From IMG/VR virus record IMGVR_UViG_3300032265_001954, positions 1 to 36,942 of that record: 36,942 nt of DNA; one strand, given 5' to 3'. The position numbers and the translations under genes were made by a program. This DNA comes from a virus. Shown here in pieces: positions 7,874-16,484 of this stretch. Positions within the stretch are counted from its first letter, which is position 1. Each line of letters opens with the position of its first letter. A model generated the notes under the pieces. That model saw only the letters and a list, made by a program, of their open reading frames with translations, had not been told where the DNA came from and searched no databases.

Positions 7874-9099
7874 TGGATAAAGATAAAAACTCACTGATAA
7901 AAGAAAGCAAAGTATTTTGCATGTTTCCTTGGATGCACTTAAATGTAACACCCAAAGGTGATATCTATCCCTGTTGTAGTAACAACTATTCAGAACCGTT
8001 TGGTAATACCAAAACAATTTCATTGAAAGAAGCATTTAACAATGACAAGATGAAACAGTTGCGACTTAATATGTTAAACGATGTAAAAAGTGATATCTGC
8101 GACTTTTGCTACAAACATGAAGAAGCAGGTCCTTTTAGTTTTCGTACTTATAGTCTTGAACACTTTGGACAACGATTCGATGAAGTGGTTCCTACCACAC
8201 AGGAAGATGGTACTGTAGAGGATTTCAAAATGCGATACTTTGATATCCGTTTCAGTAATATCTGTAACTTCAAATGCCGTACCTGCGGTGCAGAGTTCAG
8301 CAGCCAGTGGGGTGCCGAAATGAACAAGAACCATGATAAGAATCATCCTATCGTTATACATGCAGATGACGGTAAAGGGGATCTACTCAAAGAAGTCCTT
8401 ACTCATGTTGAACACATTGATTTGGCTTATTTTGCGGGCGGCGAACCGTTGATTACTGAAGAACATTATGTTATACTTGAAGAAATGATTCGTAGGGGTA
8501 GGACAGATGTAACACTACGATACAATACTAACGCAAGTAATATCAAGTACAAAGGCCATGATATATTAGATCTTTGGAAACACTTCAAGAAAGTAGAATT
8601 AAGCTGTAGTGTTGATCATTATGGCGAGAAAGCAGAGTTCTTGAGACACGGAACTGATTGGGGACAGGTAGAAAGTAATCTATTGACATTCAGGGCTGTT
8701 CCTTATATCAGTTTCCAAATCAATACAGTTTTTAGTATTTTTAACTATTTGACTATTGGAGAATTTTACAACTATCTAATAGAAAAGAATATTGTTAGAT
8801 CCGGTGATTGGTACCACAGTTTATATTTGGCAGTACATCCTAGTTACTATTGTGCTAAGAGTCTACCGTTACATTTGAAGCAGGTAGCCAAAGCTAAAGC
8901 AGAAGCATTTTGTAATAGTAGAAAGACAACACATCAGGTTTTAACAAGACTCGTAACAGATGCAATTAATTTTGCAGATAATGACCATACATGGAAAGAC
9001 AACAAAGATACATTCTTCCTACATACAAATTCTATAGACAGAATCCGTAGCGAAGACTTTATACGAACATTTCCCGAATTGGCAGATTTAAAAATTTAA
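7873..9099 (+). CDS. Radical SAM protein with N-terminal twitch-like Cys domain (paralogue 4)
   Basis: 408 residues. Twitch-like Cys are 16, 34, 35, 76 and 79 (FCMFPW, YPCC, CDFCY). The radical SAM Cys are 131, 135 and 138 in DIRFSNICNFKCRTCG, with YFAGGEPL intact. The C-terminus FIRTFPELADL repeats the family tail. The start codon overlaps the previous stop by one base. It is closest in pattern to paralogues 2 and 3, and the trio probably arose by tandem duplication. Separate substrates or positions on one substrate would explain retention of several copies (inference). Confidence 0.88.
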   Translation: MDKDKNSLIKESKVFCMFPWMHLNVTPKGDIYPCCSNNYSEPFGNTKTISLKEAFNNDKMKQLRLNMLNDVKSDICDFCYKHEEAGPFSFRTYSLEHFGQRFDEVVPTTQEDGTVEDFKMRYFDIRFSNICNFKCRTCGAEFSSQWGAEMNKNHDKNHPIVIHADDGKGDLLKEVLTHVEHIDLAYFAGGEPLITEEHYVILEEMIRRGRTDVTLRYNTNASNIKYKGHDILDLWKHFKKVELSCSVDHYGEKAEFLRHGTDWGQVESNLLTFRAVPYISFQINTVFSIFNYLTIGEFYNYLIEKNIVRSGDWYHSLYLAVHPSYYCAKSLPLHLKQVAKAKAEAFCNSRKTTHQVLTRLVTDAINFADNDHTWKDNKDTFFLHTNSIDRIRSEDFIRTFPELADLKI

Positions 9100-9108
9100 C
9101 GGATACAT

Positions 9109-10377
9109 ATGAAAGAATCAACTAAACTAATTCAAAAAGGCAAGCATTTTTGTGTCCTGCCCTGGATACATTTCCATGCCTGGCCCGACGGTAAAGTCAT
9201 GCCCTGCTGTGTCGCAGATAGTAACATGCCCGTGAGTCAAATTAAACCAGAAGAATCGATTCTGGAAATGATGAACAGTGAACAATACAAAAAAATGCGT
9301 GTCGACATGCTAAACGACAAGCCATCTAAAGAGTGCAAGAGATGCTACGATCTAGAGCAAATTGGTACATGGACCATGCGTCAGAGCCATAACATGCGCA
9401 GAGGTATGCAGTATAGGGATCTTATCGAAGCCACTAATCCGGATGGTAGTATTGACGAGTTTAAGATGAAGTACATGGATATTCGTTTCAGCAATGTCTG
9501 TAATATGAAATGTCGTAGTTGCGGTCCTAGCTGTAGCAGTCTTTGGGCAGAGGAGATTGTCAAGAACCATGGAGAAGAACATTACCAAAAGTATTTCCAT
9601 ACTAAGAAAATCGTTATCAATAATAACGAAGACCAAAAGTTTATGGCCAAGCTAACTCCTTATCTAAAGGATGTAGAAGAAGTATACTTTGCTGGCGGCG
9701 AAATTATTATTACTCCCGAACACTACGAATGTCTTGACTATTGGGTAAAGAACAATTTAACTGATCAAGTTGAATTAACCTATACCACTAACTTTAGCGT
9801 ACTCAAATACAAAAACAAAGATTTGATTAACTACTGGAAGAAGTTTCCTAAACTAAAGATATGGGCTAGTCTGGATGCCGAAGGCGATCTCGCTGAGATG
9901 ATGCGTAAAGGCACAGATTGGAAAAAGATTCTAAAGAATCTAAAGCGGGTAAAAGAACTTGTTCCACATGCAGAGTTTCAGATCACCCCAACTATCAGTA
10001 TTTGGAATGTGTTCCAATTTCCTAAGTTCTTTGACATGCTAGTCGAAAGTGGGTATGTTGATATTGAAGGTGGCGGCGCTTATAATGTGCCTCGCTTCAA
10101 CCTGGCGACACATCCTTGGTATGCTAACATTATGATTCTACCAGAAGGTACAAAGCAACATCTCAAAGAACTATATCAGGCCTATTCGGAGAAGTACGAT
10201 AAAGGATCCTTCAATGGATTTAAAATGGTACACTACAATTTAGAAATAGGTGGAGAGAACAAAGGCGGAATCCTTGAATTTGAAAAGTTCAACGACGAAT
10301 TAGATAAATTTAGAAAAGAAAATCACCGAGCAATTATCCCCGAAATCAACGAGGTCTACAAATGGGCAAAAACTTAA
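9109..10377 (+). CDS. Radical SAM protein with N-terminal twitch-like Cys domain (paralogue 5)
   Basis: 422 residues. Twitch-like Cys are 15, 33, 34, 76 and 79 (FCVLPW, MPCC, CKRCY). The radical SAM Cys are 131, 135 and 138 in DIRFSNVCNMKCRSCG. An extra Cys142 follows in GPSCSSLWAEE. The GGEP motif is replaced by GGEII. The C-terminus (INEVYKWAKT) lacks the TFPELA tail, so this copy has diverged at that end. A nine-base gap with a weak GGA site separates it from paralogue 4, and it overlaps the following gene by 16 bases. Confidence 0.87.
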   Translation: MKESTKLIQKGKHFCVLPWIHFHAWPDGKVMPCCVADSNMPVSQIKPEESILEMMNSEQYKKMRVDMLNDKPSKECKRCYDLEQIGTWTMRQSHNMRRGMQYRDLIEATNPDGSIDEFKMKYMDIRFSNVCNMKCRSCGPSCSSLWAEEIVKNHGEEHYQKYFHTKKIVINNNEDQKFMAKLTPYLKDVEEVYFAGGEIIITPEHYECLDYWVKNNLTDQVELTYTTNFSVLKYKNKDLINYWKKFPKLKIWASLDAEGDLAEMMRKGTDWKKILKNLKRVKELVPHAEFQITPTISIWNVFQFPKFFDMLVESGYVDIEGGGAYNVPRFNLATHPWYANIMILPEGTKQHLKELYQAYSEKYDKGSFNGFKMVHYNLEIGGENKGGILEFEKFNDELDKFRKENHRAIIPEINEVYKWAKT

Positions 10378-11336
10378 TATCAATCGAAGTACCAGATCCC
10401 TATCTGGCGGTAACCTGGCAGGTTAATAACTACTGTAACTTTAAATGTAGTTACTGTAATCCGGGTAACTATAGCGGCACCAATGCTAACAATGGAAATC
10501 TAGATCTCTATATCAAGAATCTAGAATCGATTATTACAAAATATCGAGCTATTGATTACAAGAATTTTAAGTTCTTTTTTAGTGGCGGTGAGCCCACAGC
10601 ATGGCGTAACTTTATTCCAATCTGTGAATGGCTTAAGAATGAAGTACCCAACTGTACTCTTGCAGTTAATACTAACTTGAGTCGCCCATTAAACTGGTGG
10701 AAGAAATACTATCATCTGTTTGATGATATCGTTGCTAGTTTTCATATCGAGTTTGCCGACAAAGACAAGTATAAAGAGAACAGCATCTTTTTATGCGATA
10801 AGGTCAACTACCTATCAACTAAAATGTTGATGCACGAAGAACGCTTCTGGGAAATTGTTGAGTATGCGGAAGATCTCAAAGATGTAATGCCCAATTACTT
10901 TATTGAGTGGACTCCTTTATTCGACGAGATGAGTGTACATGCCAAGCCTTGGGAATATACAGATCCCAAGATGAAGCGTTTCATTAAATCTCATAATGTT
11001 GAAATGAATTATACAATTCCAAAGCCCTACAAGGATACTACCTGTGCCAGTTGGAGTAGATTTGACGACGGCACATTCATTCCGACTAACAGCAACGAAG
11101 TTATCGTTAACAGCCAAAACTTCTTTAAGGGCTGGCAATGTAAAGTAGGAGATGCTCTGTTTATTAATCCTGTAGGCGATATGAGCTTTGCCAGCTGTGG
11201 TCAAGGTGGCTATGTAGGTAATATTTTGCGAGATGTAAGTAGAGTAGGTCCTAAAGAAATTACCTGCTATAAAGATCATTGTCATTGCGGTACTGATATT
11301 ATAATTCCAAAATACATTCCTATAAATAAGGTATGA
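10362..11336 (+). CDS. Radical SAM protein with C-terminal SPASM/twitch-like Cys region
   Basis: 324 residues. The radical SAM CX3CX2C motif lies near the N-terminus (Cys25, 29, 32 in NNYCNFKCSYCNPG), with FFSGGEPTAW as the SAM-binding motif. The C-terminal 60 residues hold several Cys in the order WQCKVGD, FASCGQGGYVGN, then TCYKDHCHCGTD, the usual position and spacing style for a SPASM/twitch auxiliary cluster domain. It therefore has the conventional order, in contrast to the five preceding genes. The start has a GAGGT site inside the upstream gene. Such enzymes often modify peptides or carry out dehydrogenations or epimerisations; the substrate here is unknown. Confidence 0.85.
   Translation: MGKNLISIEVPDPYLAVTWQVNNYCNFKCSYCNPGNYSGTNANNGNLDLYIKNLESIITKYRAIDYKNFKFFFSGGEPTAWRNFIPICEWLKNEVPNCTLAVNTNLSRPLNWWKKYYHLFDDIVASFHIEFADKDKYKENSIFLCDKVNYLSTKMLMHEERFWEIVEYAEDLKDVMPNYFIEWTPLFDEMSVHAKPWEYTDPKMKRFIKSHNVEMNYTIPKPYKDTTCASWSRFDDGTFIPTNSNEVIVNSQNFFKGWQCKVGDALFINPVGDMSFASCGQGGYVGNILRDVSRVGPKEITCYKDHCHCGTDIIIPKYIPINKV
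11321..11328 (+). promoter_or_regulatory. TATAAATA late-promoter-like box just before an ATG
   Basis: A perfect match to the T4 late promoter core lies four bases (AGGT) before the ATG at 11333, inside the last codons of the upstream gene. If used, transcription would begin at about the start codon. It may be coincidental, since the same bases encode the C-terminus PINKV and AAGG could serve as a ribosome site. Confidence 0.3.
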
Positions 11337-12625
11337 ACCCCATTAAAATAGTATATAATTGGATAGGGCCTAATGGCCCTATCCCTAATACAGAAACTCC
11401 GAATCTGTTGAATCTAGCAGGTGTCATGTCCGATGTACAGGTACGATCTACCAAGTTCTGGGCCGACGATATTTGGCATAAAATCTTTATTAAGAATCCT
11501 GAACATTTTCAACTGTCGCCGGCATTTCCTATAAATGCAGATGATGTCTTTATCTATCCAATGTATGTGAGCTGGAGGATAGACTTTGAAAAGTACTTTT
11601 TAAAAGATAACGGGATTTTAGAGTTTGGTCATGTGCCAACCCATATTATACATCATGTTAGAACGCACAAGGGCTATTTCTTAATTGAGATGGCGGCAGA
11701 AGCCTATGTGAGATGGAACCATTTAAATGCGTTACATACATATTTTATCCATAATCAAATTCCTCTAAATAAAATTATATACCTAACGGGATGCATGAAT
11801 CCAGACGATGTATACTACAATATTGCACCTCTTGATGCAGAAAAAATAAATCTTATCACATTTCCAGTTTCACAAGCATCCCTTGCTTCACACCTAACTT
11901 CTGTTCCCCCTCCCGAGGAACCAGCCTATCCTGTCGATTTTATACCAGAAAAGAAATTTCTAATGTGGAATCGTAGATATCGTCGTCATCGATATGCTTT
12001 GGCTTTGATGATGGAACAACTTGGGTTAACTGAAAAGAATTATATCAGTATGCCGCTAGTGTCAGATGAGAATTCAGAAAAGTTTCTTGACAAGATAGAT
12101 TTTGAATTTCTAAGGCATATAGGCATAGGTGCCGATACAGTCGCAAACTTTGTGGCTAAATTACCATTGGTGCTAGATGGTGAAACTGATATACAAAAAA
12201 TGTGCAGTGATTTTGATAATGCCACAAGGCCATTTTATCAGAACAGTCTAGTAAGTATTATTACAGAAACTAACTTTGACGATAATGAACTTACATTAAC
12301 TGAAAAATCATTCAAGCCGATGAAGGAAAAACATCCCTTTATCATTGTAGGTGTGCCAAATGCATTGAAATCGTTAAAGAGTTTAGGATATAAAACATTC
12401 AGTGATTTTTGGAGTGAGGACTACGATAGCATTGCTGATCATTGGGATAGAGCCAAAGAGATCATGCGTGTCTGTAATGAAATTGCTCAGTGGGACGATA
12501 ACAAAATACGAGACTTTAGAGTAAAAGTCAAAGATATATTAGATTACAATTATAATAATCTAAAAGTAGATGGAGCGCATTTTGCTTATCAAGAAGTTCT
12601 TAAAATTATAAGAGGCAATCAATGA
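11333..12625 (+). CDS. Putative glycosyltransferase, TEK-motif family (member 1)
   Basis: 430 residues with no signal peptide or membrane segment. Residues 208-230 read KFLMWNRRYRRHRYALALMM, a basic helix. Residues 304-340 read SLVSIITET, then LTEKSFKPM, then HPFIIVG. The TEK..KP....PF...G string resembles the acceptor/donor-site TEK motif of GT10 fucosyltransferases, where TEKLWNAL...PV..G is typical. Three further genes in this locus share the R.HR and TEK parts. Its stop overlaps the epimerase start (ATGA). The position between radical SAM genes and a GDP-sugar epimerase supports a sugar-transfer role, but the fold is unproven. Confidence 0.5.
   Translation: MNPIKIVYNWIGPNGPIPNTETPNLLNLAGVMSDVQVRSTKFWADDIWHKIFIKNPEHFQLSPAFPINADDVFIYPMYVSWRIDFEKYFLKDNGILEFGHVPTHIIHHVRTHKGYFLIEMAAEAYVRWNHLNALHTYFIHNQIPLNKIIYLTGCMNPDDVYYNIAPLDAEKINLITFPVSQASLASHLTSVPPPEEPAYPVDFIPEKKFLMWNRRYRRHRYALALMMEQLGLTEKNYISMPLVSDENSEKFLDKIDFEFLRHIGIGADTVANFVAKLPLVLDGETDIQKMCSDFDNATRPFYQNSLVSIITETNFDDNELTLTEKSFKPMKEKHPFIIVGVPNALKSLKSLGYKTFSDFWSEDYDSIADHWDRAKEIMRVCNEIAQWDDNKIRDFRVKVKDILDYNYNNLKVDGAHFAYQEVLKIIRGNQ
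11361..11384 (+). promoter_or_regulatory. Strong perfect hairpin near the 5' end of a coding region
   Basis: GGATAGGGCC, loop TAAT, then GGCCCTATCC, a perfect 10-bp stem, 28 bases after the ATG of the 11333 gene. It has no trailing U-tract, so it is not a standard terminator. It could attenuate, stabilise or pause the transcript. It also encodes GPNGPIP, so codon choice rather than protein need may have made the palindrome. Confidence 0.5.
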
Positions 12626-13569
12626 GTAGAATATTAGTATGCGGTGGTGGTGGTTTTATAGGAACACATCTTGTCAACAGTCTAAAGTCTCAGGGACATT
12701 ATGTAGTAGCAGTAGATCTACACAAACCATTATATAGCGAGACTACGGCTGACAAGTTCTATGTAGAGGATCTAAGAAATCCACTTGTTGTAGATAATAT
12801 AATGCAAGATGATTTTGATGAAGTATATCAACTTGCGGCCGATATGGGAGGAGCAGGATATATATTCACTGGCGAACATGATGCAGATATTATGCACAAT
12901 TCTGCCATGATTAACCTTAATGTATTAGATTCGATGAGAAAGTACGGAGTGAAAAAAGTACTCTATACCTCTAGTGCCTGTGTCTACCCAGAACGCAATC
13001 AACTAGATCCTGACAATCCAAATTGTGAAGAAACCAGTGCTTACCCTGCCGCACCTGATAGCGAGTACGGCTGGGAAAAACTATTCAGCGAACGCCTGTA
13101 TATGAGTTATCGTCGTAACTATGGAATAGAGTGTCGTATCGTTAGATTCCATAATGTCTTTGGTCCTTTAGGCTCTTGGAATAACGGAAAAGAAAAAGCT
13201 CCGGCAGCTCTGTGTCGTAAGGTATTGATGGGCAATGAAATTGAAGTATGGGGTGACGGTAACCAAACTCGCAGTTTTCTTTATATCAAAGATGCTATAG
13301 AAGGCCTACATAGAGTCATGGATAGCGATTTTCCTTATCCAATTAATCTTGGAAGTGATCGAATGATTTCCATAAACAATTTAGTTTTGTTGATTGCCAA
13401 GTTAGTAAACAAAGAGGTTACAATCAAACACATTGTAGGACCAAGAGGTGTTATGGGCCGCAATAGTGACAACACTCTTATCAAACAACGAATTGGTTGG
13501 GCTCCACCTGATAGTCTAGAGCAAGGATTAATAGAGACCTACCAATGGATACAAACACAGATAAAGTAA
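12622..13569 (+). CDS. gme: GDP-mannose 3,5-epimerase-like SDR
   Basis: A 315-residue short-chain dehydrogenase/reductase-fold epimerase. GGGGFIGTHL near residue 8 is the NAD-binding Rossmann motif. Features matching plant-type GDP-mannose 3,5-epimerase include LAADMGGAGYI, SSACVYPE (containing the catalytic Cys), YGWEKL (the Tyr-x-x-x-Lys pair), CRIVRFHNVFGP, NGKEKAPAALCRK (a catalytic Lys), GDGNQTRSF, NLGSD and GPRGVMGRNSDN. The enzyme converts GDP-D-mannose to GDP-L-galactose or GDP-L-gulose. The close motif match makes this one of the clearest metabolic calls here. It would supply an unusual GDP-hexose to the neighbouring transferases (inference). ATGA overlap upstream; 25-base overlap downstream. 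Confidence 0.85.
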   Translation: MSRILVCGGGGFIGTHLVNSLKSQGHYVVAVDLHKPLYSETTADKFYVEDLRNPLVVDNIMQDDFDEVYQLAADMGGAGYIFTGEHDADIMHNSAMINLNVLDSMRKYGVKKVLYTSSACVYPERNQLDPDNPNCEETSAYPAAPDSEYGWEKLFSERLYMSYRRNYGIECRIVRFHNVFGPLGSWNNGKEKAPAALCRKVLMGNEIEVWGDGNQTRSFLYIKDAIEGLHRVMDSDFPYPINLGSDRMISINNLVLLIAKLVNKEVTIKHIVGPRGVMGRNSDNTLIKQRIGWAPPDSLEQGLIETYQWIQTQIK

Positions 13570-14609
13570 TTTCCGCATATTTCCTCTATTGTCATTCAGG
13601 ACATTCTGACGGATGGCAAACTGAAGCAGAAGAAATTAAAACGCTAAACCCGGACAAGATTGTCTGCTGGTGTTCTCAAGAAATAGAGTACTGGAATATA
13701 TTCAGTAGTTTCTTCGAGACTATGTCTAACTGGTTGGAACAAAATAACAAGATAATCAATCTTATCACACCCCACCTTGACGGGGTATATGTTCGTTCTA
13801 GGGTGTATGCCGAAAAGACAACAGGTTACATAACAGATTTTGTATATTACTACTACCTGAATAATATAGAAAAGGCAAATCAGGCATATCCTAGACCAGC
13901 TAATTCATTCGACGATCGTTTTCATACACTATATACCTGTTATATTAATACGCCCCAGTATCATAGACAATTAATGATAGACAGTTTAGCTAGAGATAAT
14001 CTGTTGCAGTATGGTATTGCAACATATAGATACCCTGAAGCTTCTGTATGGAAATATCATAACGGCTCCAGATTAATGGACGAGCCTGATTTTGAATTAC
14101 ATAACGGAATACACTCCCCTAATCAGTTTCCCGAAAGTTTCCATAAAGGGCTGTTTGACATAGTATGTGAAAGTAGATATAGCCAGGGTGAATTCTTTGT
14201 TACTGAAAAGACTTTAAAAAGTATTATGTTGTTTAAGCCCTTTATACCATTAAGCTGTCAGGGTTACCAAAAATATCTAGAAGACGAGTTCGGACTATTA
14301 CCATATACAGAAATATTTGATTATACATATGATCAATATAATTCAATACCAGGTAGAGTAGATGGAATTATAGATAATGTCAAACGTCTTAACTCTCTTA
14401 ATATAAATGAGAGAGTGTCCTTATATAATAGGCTAATACCTAAACTGGTCTATAATAAAAATAGAATTATTGAAACATTTTTTAACAAGAATAAAATATT
14501 TCCAGAATCATTAAAGTTCTTAATTGATGGAACTAAATTTAAATTGCAGGGGTGTCCTTGGATACCTGCAATAACCTACGGAAAAGAAATGGGTTGGATA
14601 TATGAATAA
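13545..14609 (+). CDS. Putative glycosyltransferase, TEK-motif family (member 2)
   Basis: 354 residues. A QYHRQLMIDSLARDNLL stretch in the middle corresponds to the R.HR..L helix of the other members. Near residue 210-235 it has FDIVCESRYSQGEFFVTEKTLKSIMLFKPFIPL, the family TEK motif with the PF turn. A final segment with GYQKYLEDEFG and R.D.II.NV...NSL follows, as in the siblings. It starts inside the epimerase gene and ends overlapping an SGNH-like gene. The activity is inferred only from the TEK similarity to GT10-like enzymes and from context. Confidence 0.45.
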   Translation: MDTNTDKVISAYFLYCHSGHSDGWQTEAEEIKTLNPDKIVCWCSQEIEYWNIFSSFFETMSNWLEQNNKIINLITPHLDGVYVRSRVYAEKTTGYITDFVYYYYLNNIEKANQAYPRPANSFDDRFHTLYTCYINTPQYHRQLMIDSLARDNLLQYGIATYRYPEASVWKYHNGSRLMDEPDFELHNGIHSPNQFPESFHKGLFDIVCESRYSQGEFFVTEKTLKSIMLFKPFIPLSCQGYQKYLEDEFGLLPYTEIFDYTYDQYNSIPGRVDGIIDNVKRLNSLNINERVSLYNRLIPKLVYNKNRIIETFFNKNKIFPESLKFLIDGTKFKLQGCPWIPAITYGKEMGWIYE

Positions 14610-15474
14610 ACATATTATAGGAATAGGGTGTAGTTGGACACAAGGCGAAGGTGCTTACCCAGAACATATATGGAAAGAATGTAATGGACGAGCACAAATA
14701 AGACATAAACCTGACGAAAGTCGCAGAGCCTATGAGCATGAATACAGCTGGGTAAATGTCCTATGTAAAGAGCACTTTGCAGATCATACTCCTATTAATT
14801 TAGGTGTTAGGGGCATCGGTAATCGTGCGGCAGTTAAACAGTTATATTTCTGTGATACAGTGGACTGGGATAATAGTACAGGGTATATTGTGTTAATGCT
14901 CAGCGGGTTTGAAAGGCAAGACTTTTTCAATAAAACTCCGACGGGTGAAAATAACGAAAATCATTACGATGGATATTCATCTATAGGATATAGACATTAT
15001 AAATGGCGTACCATGTGGCCTTTCCCGGATCATGGCGGTGCTGAAGAACCTCTATGGAGAATATATGGGACCATGTTATGGAGTGAACAATTTGTAGCAT
15101 CAGAAACCATGATGGCTCTATTAGAATTACAGGCATTTTGTAAGGCACACAACTATAAAATGATTGTGGCCAATGCTTTCAATCAGCATTTTCCTTTAGG
15201 TAGCGACAATTATCTAAAACAATATACCACAGAGAAACTACATAGTAAGTTCGATTGGTCTAGTTATCTTCATACACAAACTGATTATGTAGCGATGGTA
15301 CAAAAACTTGTACAACTTGACGGGATTATTAAACCAGAAGACTGGGGATCCTTTTATGGTGCATATGAAAAATTAGATTGGCCTGCGACCTACATAACCA
15401 ACGATGTGCATCCTACAATTGAAGGATATAGAGTTATCGCCTCAGAGCTGGCTAAGTTTATGAAAGCTCGTTGA
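14602..15474 (+). CDS. SGNH/GDSL-like hydrolase (copy 1)
   Basis: 290 residues. IIGIGCSWTQGEG at the N-terminus is a block I variant in which GDS is GCS (nucleophile candidate Ser11). NLGVRGIGNRAA supplies the block II Gly. VLMLSGFERQDF sits where block III is expected. NDVHPTIEGYRVIA near the C-terminus gives the Asp-x-His pair. All elements needed for an esterase or acetyltransferase-like active site are therefore present. The family includes carbohydrate esterases that add or remove O-acetyl groups; in this locus an action on sugars is plausible. It has no signal peptide, so it is cytoplasmic. Confidence 0.7.
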   Translation: MNKHIIGIGCSWTQGEGAYPEHIWKECNGRAQIRHKPDESRRAYEHEYSWVNVLCKEHFADHTPINLGVRGIGNRAAVKQLYFCDTVDWDNSTGYIVLMLSGFERQDFFNKTPTGENNENHYDGYSSIGYRHYKWRTMWPFPDHGGAEEPLWRIYGTMLWSEQFVASETMMALLELQAFCKAHNYKMIVANAFNQHFPLGSDNYLKQYTTEKLHSKFDWSSYLHTQTDYVAMVQKLVQLDGIIKPEDWGSFYGAYEKLDWPATYITNDVHPTIEGYRVIASELAKFMKAR

Positions 15475-16484
15475 TGGCAACTACATTTTTTATCAATCAT
15501 GGATTAAGTGATTCTTTGCCTTCAGTTAATGAATTACGAAGTATTCTTATGAATATTATTCAACAAGTTGATAGAAAATTTTCTCATCAAAGAAACTTTG
15601 TTGTTAATACAACATGGATTGATCACTATGCTGGTCAGTTAAAATCTGATTACCAGCAGTTTGGACATATAGATAATCTGTTTTTAATAGCACCATTAGA
15701 TGAAATGATTTCAGATATTCCGTTACCAGAATATGCTTGTAATATAATTAAAATAGGTTCCATAGTTGATGACGACCAGTCTCATAATCATATTAATTTT
15801 TCTTCTATCATTGTAGATAAGATTTTTAAAAAGTATACAGAAGAAGAATTGGTATTATCAGATGATCCTACTCCGTATCTCTGTTATAATAACAAGCCTC
15901 ATAGACATAGACAGCTATTAGTACATGAATTAACTAAGCGAAGTATATTAGATCGCGGCGTAGTTAGTCTCGGTCCGGCAGAAACTTATCTCTACGAAGG
16001 ATTAGTTGAATTATCCGCAGGAGATGATGCTGTGGTATTCCATGGAGATTACCCTTGGTGTAAAGAAGATGCCTATACTTTGGGAGATATGAATATATGG
16101 CGTAATTGTTTTCTTAATGTGGTAAATGAAACAGGTGAATCTAGCAAGTACCATATAACAGAAAAAACTTTTAAACCTATATTAGGACTACGCCCATTTA
16201 TCCTTAACGCACACCCTTATGTAACAGAATATTTAAAGTCAAAAGGTTTTTATACTTTTGATGACTACTGGAATCGCTGGGCAACATTTGACAGGATCAA
16301 CCCACACGACATCGTTCGCAGATGTAATGCGATAACAGATATAATTGAAGGGATATGTAGATTAAGTTCAGTAGAAATAACAGACATGTATCAAGACATG
16401 TTGCCTAGACTATTACATAATAGAAACAGGTTTGCAATACATGCTCGAGAACAACAACAATTTTTGGATACCATATGTACCTAA
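15474..16484 (+). CDS. Putative glycosyltransferase, TEK-motif family (member 3)
   Basis: I start it at ATG 15474 (TGATG overlap with the upstream stop) rather than the TTG one codon earlier, giving 336 residues. It contains NKPHRHRQLLVHELTKRSIL and later FLNVVNETGESSKYHITEKTFKPILGLRPFILNA, then KGFYTFDDYWNRW. These features closely match member 1 (TEKSFKPM, GYKTFSDFW). It shares a ten-base overlap with member 4. Predicted soluble. Identity as a sugar transferase is inferred. Confidence 0.48.
   Translation: MATTFFINHGLSDSLPSVNELRSILMNIIQQVDRKFSHQRNFVVNTTWIDHYAGQLKSDYQQFGHIDNLFLIAPLDEMISDIPLPEYACNIIKIGSIVDDDQSHNHINFSSIIVDKIFKKYTEEELVLSDDPTPYLCYNNKPHRHRQLLVHELTKRSILDRGVVSLGPAETYLYEGLVELSAGDDAVVFHGDYPWCKEDAYTLGDMNIWRNCFLNVVNETGESSKYHITEKTFKPILGLRPFILNAHPYVTEYLKSKGFYTFDDYWNRWATFDRINPHDIVRRCNAITDIIEGICRLSSVEITDMYQDMLPRLLHNRNRFAIHAREQQQFLDTICT

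Noticed and set aside
15471-15473. TTG as start of TEK-family member 3
   Set aside because: ATG one codon later overlaps the upstream stop in the TGATG manner common in this window.
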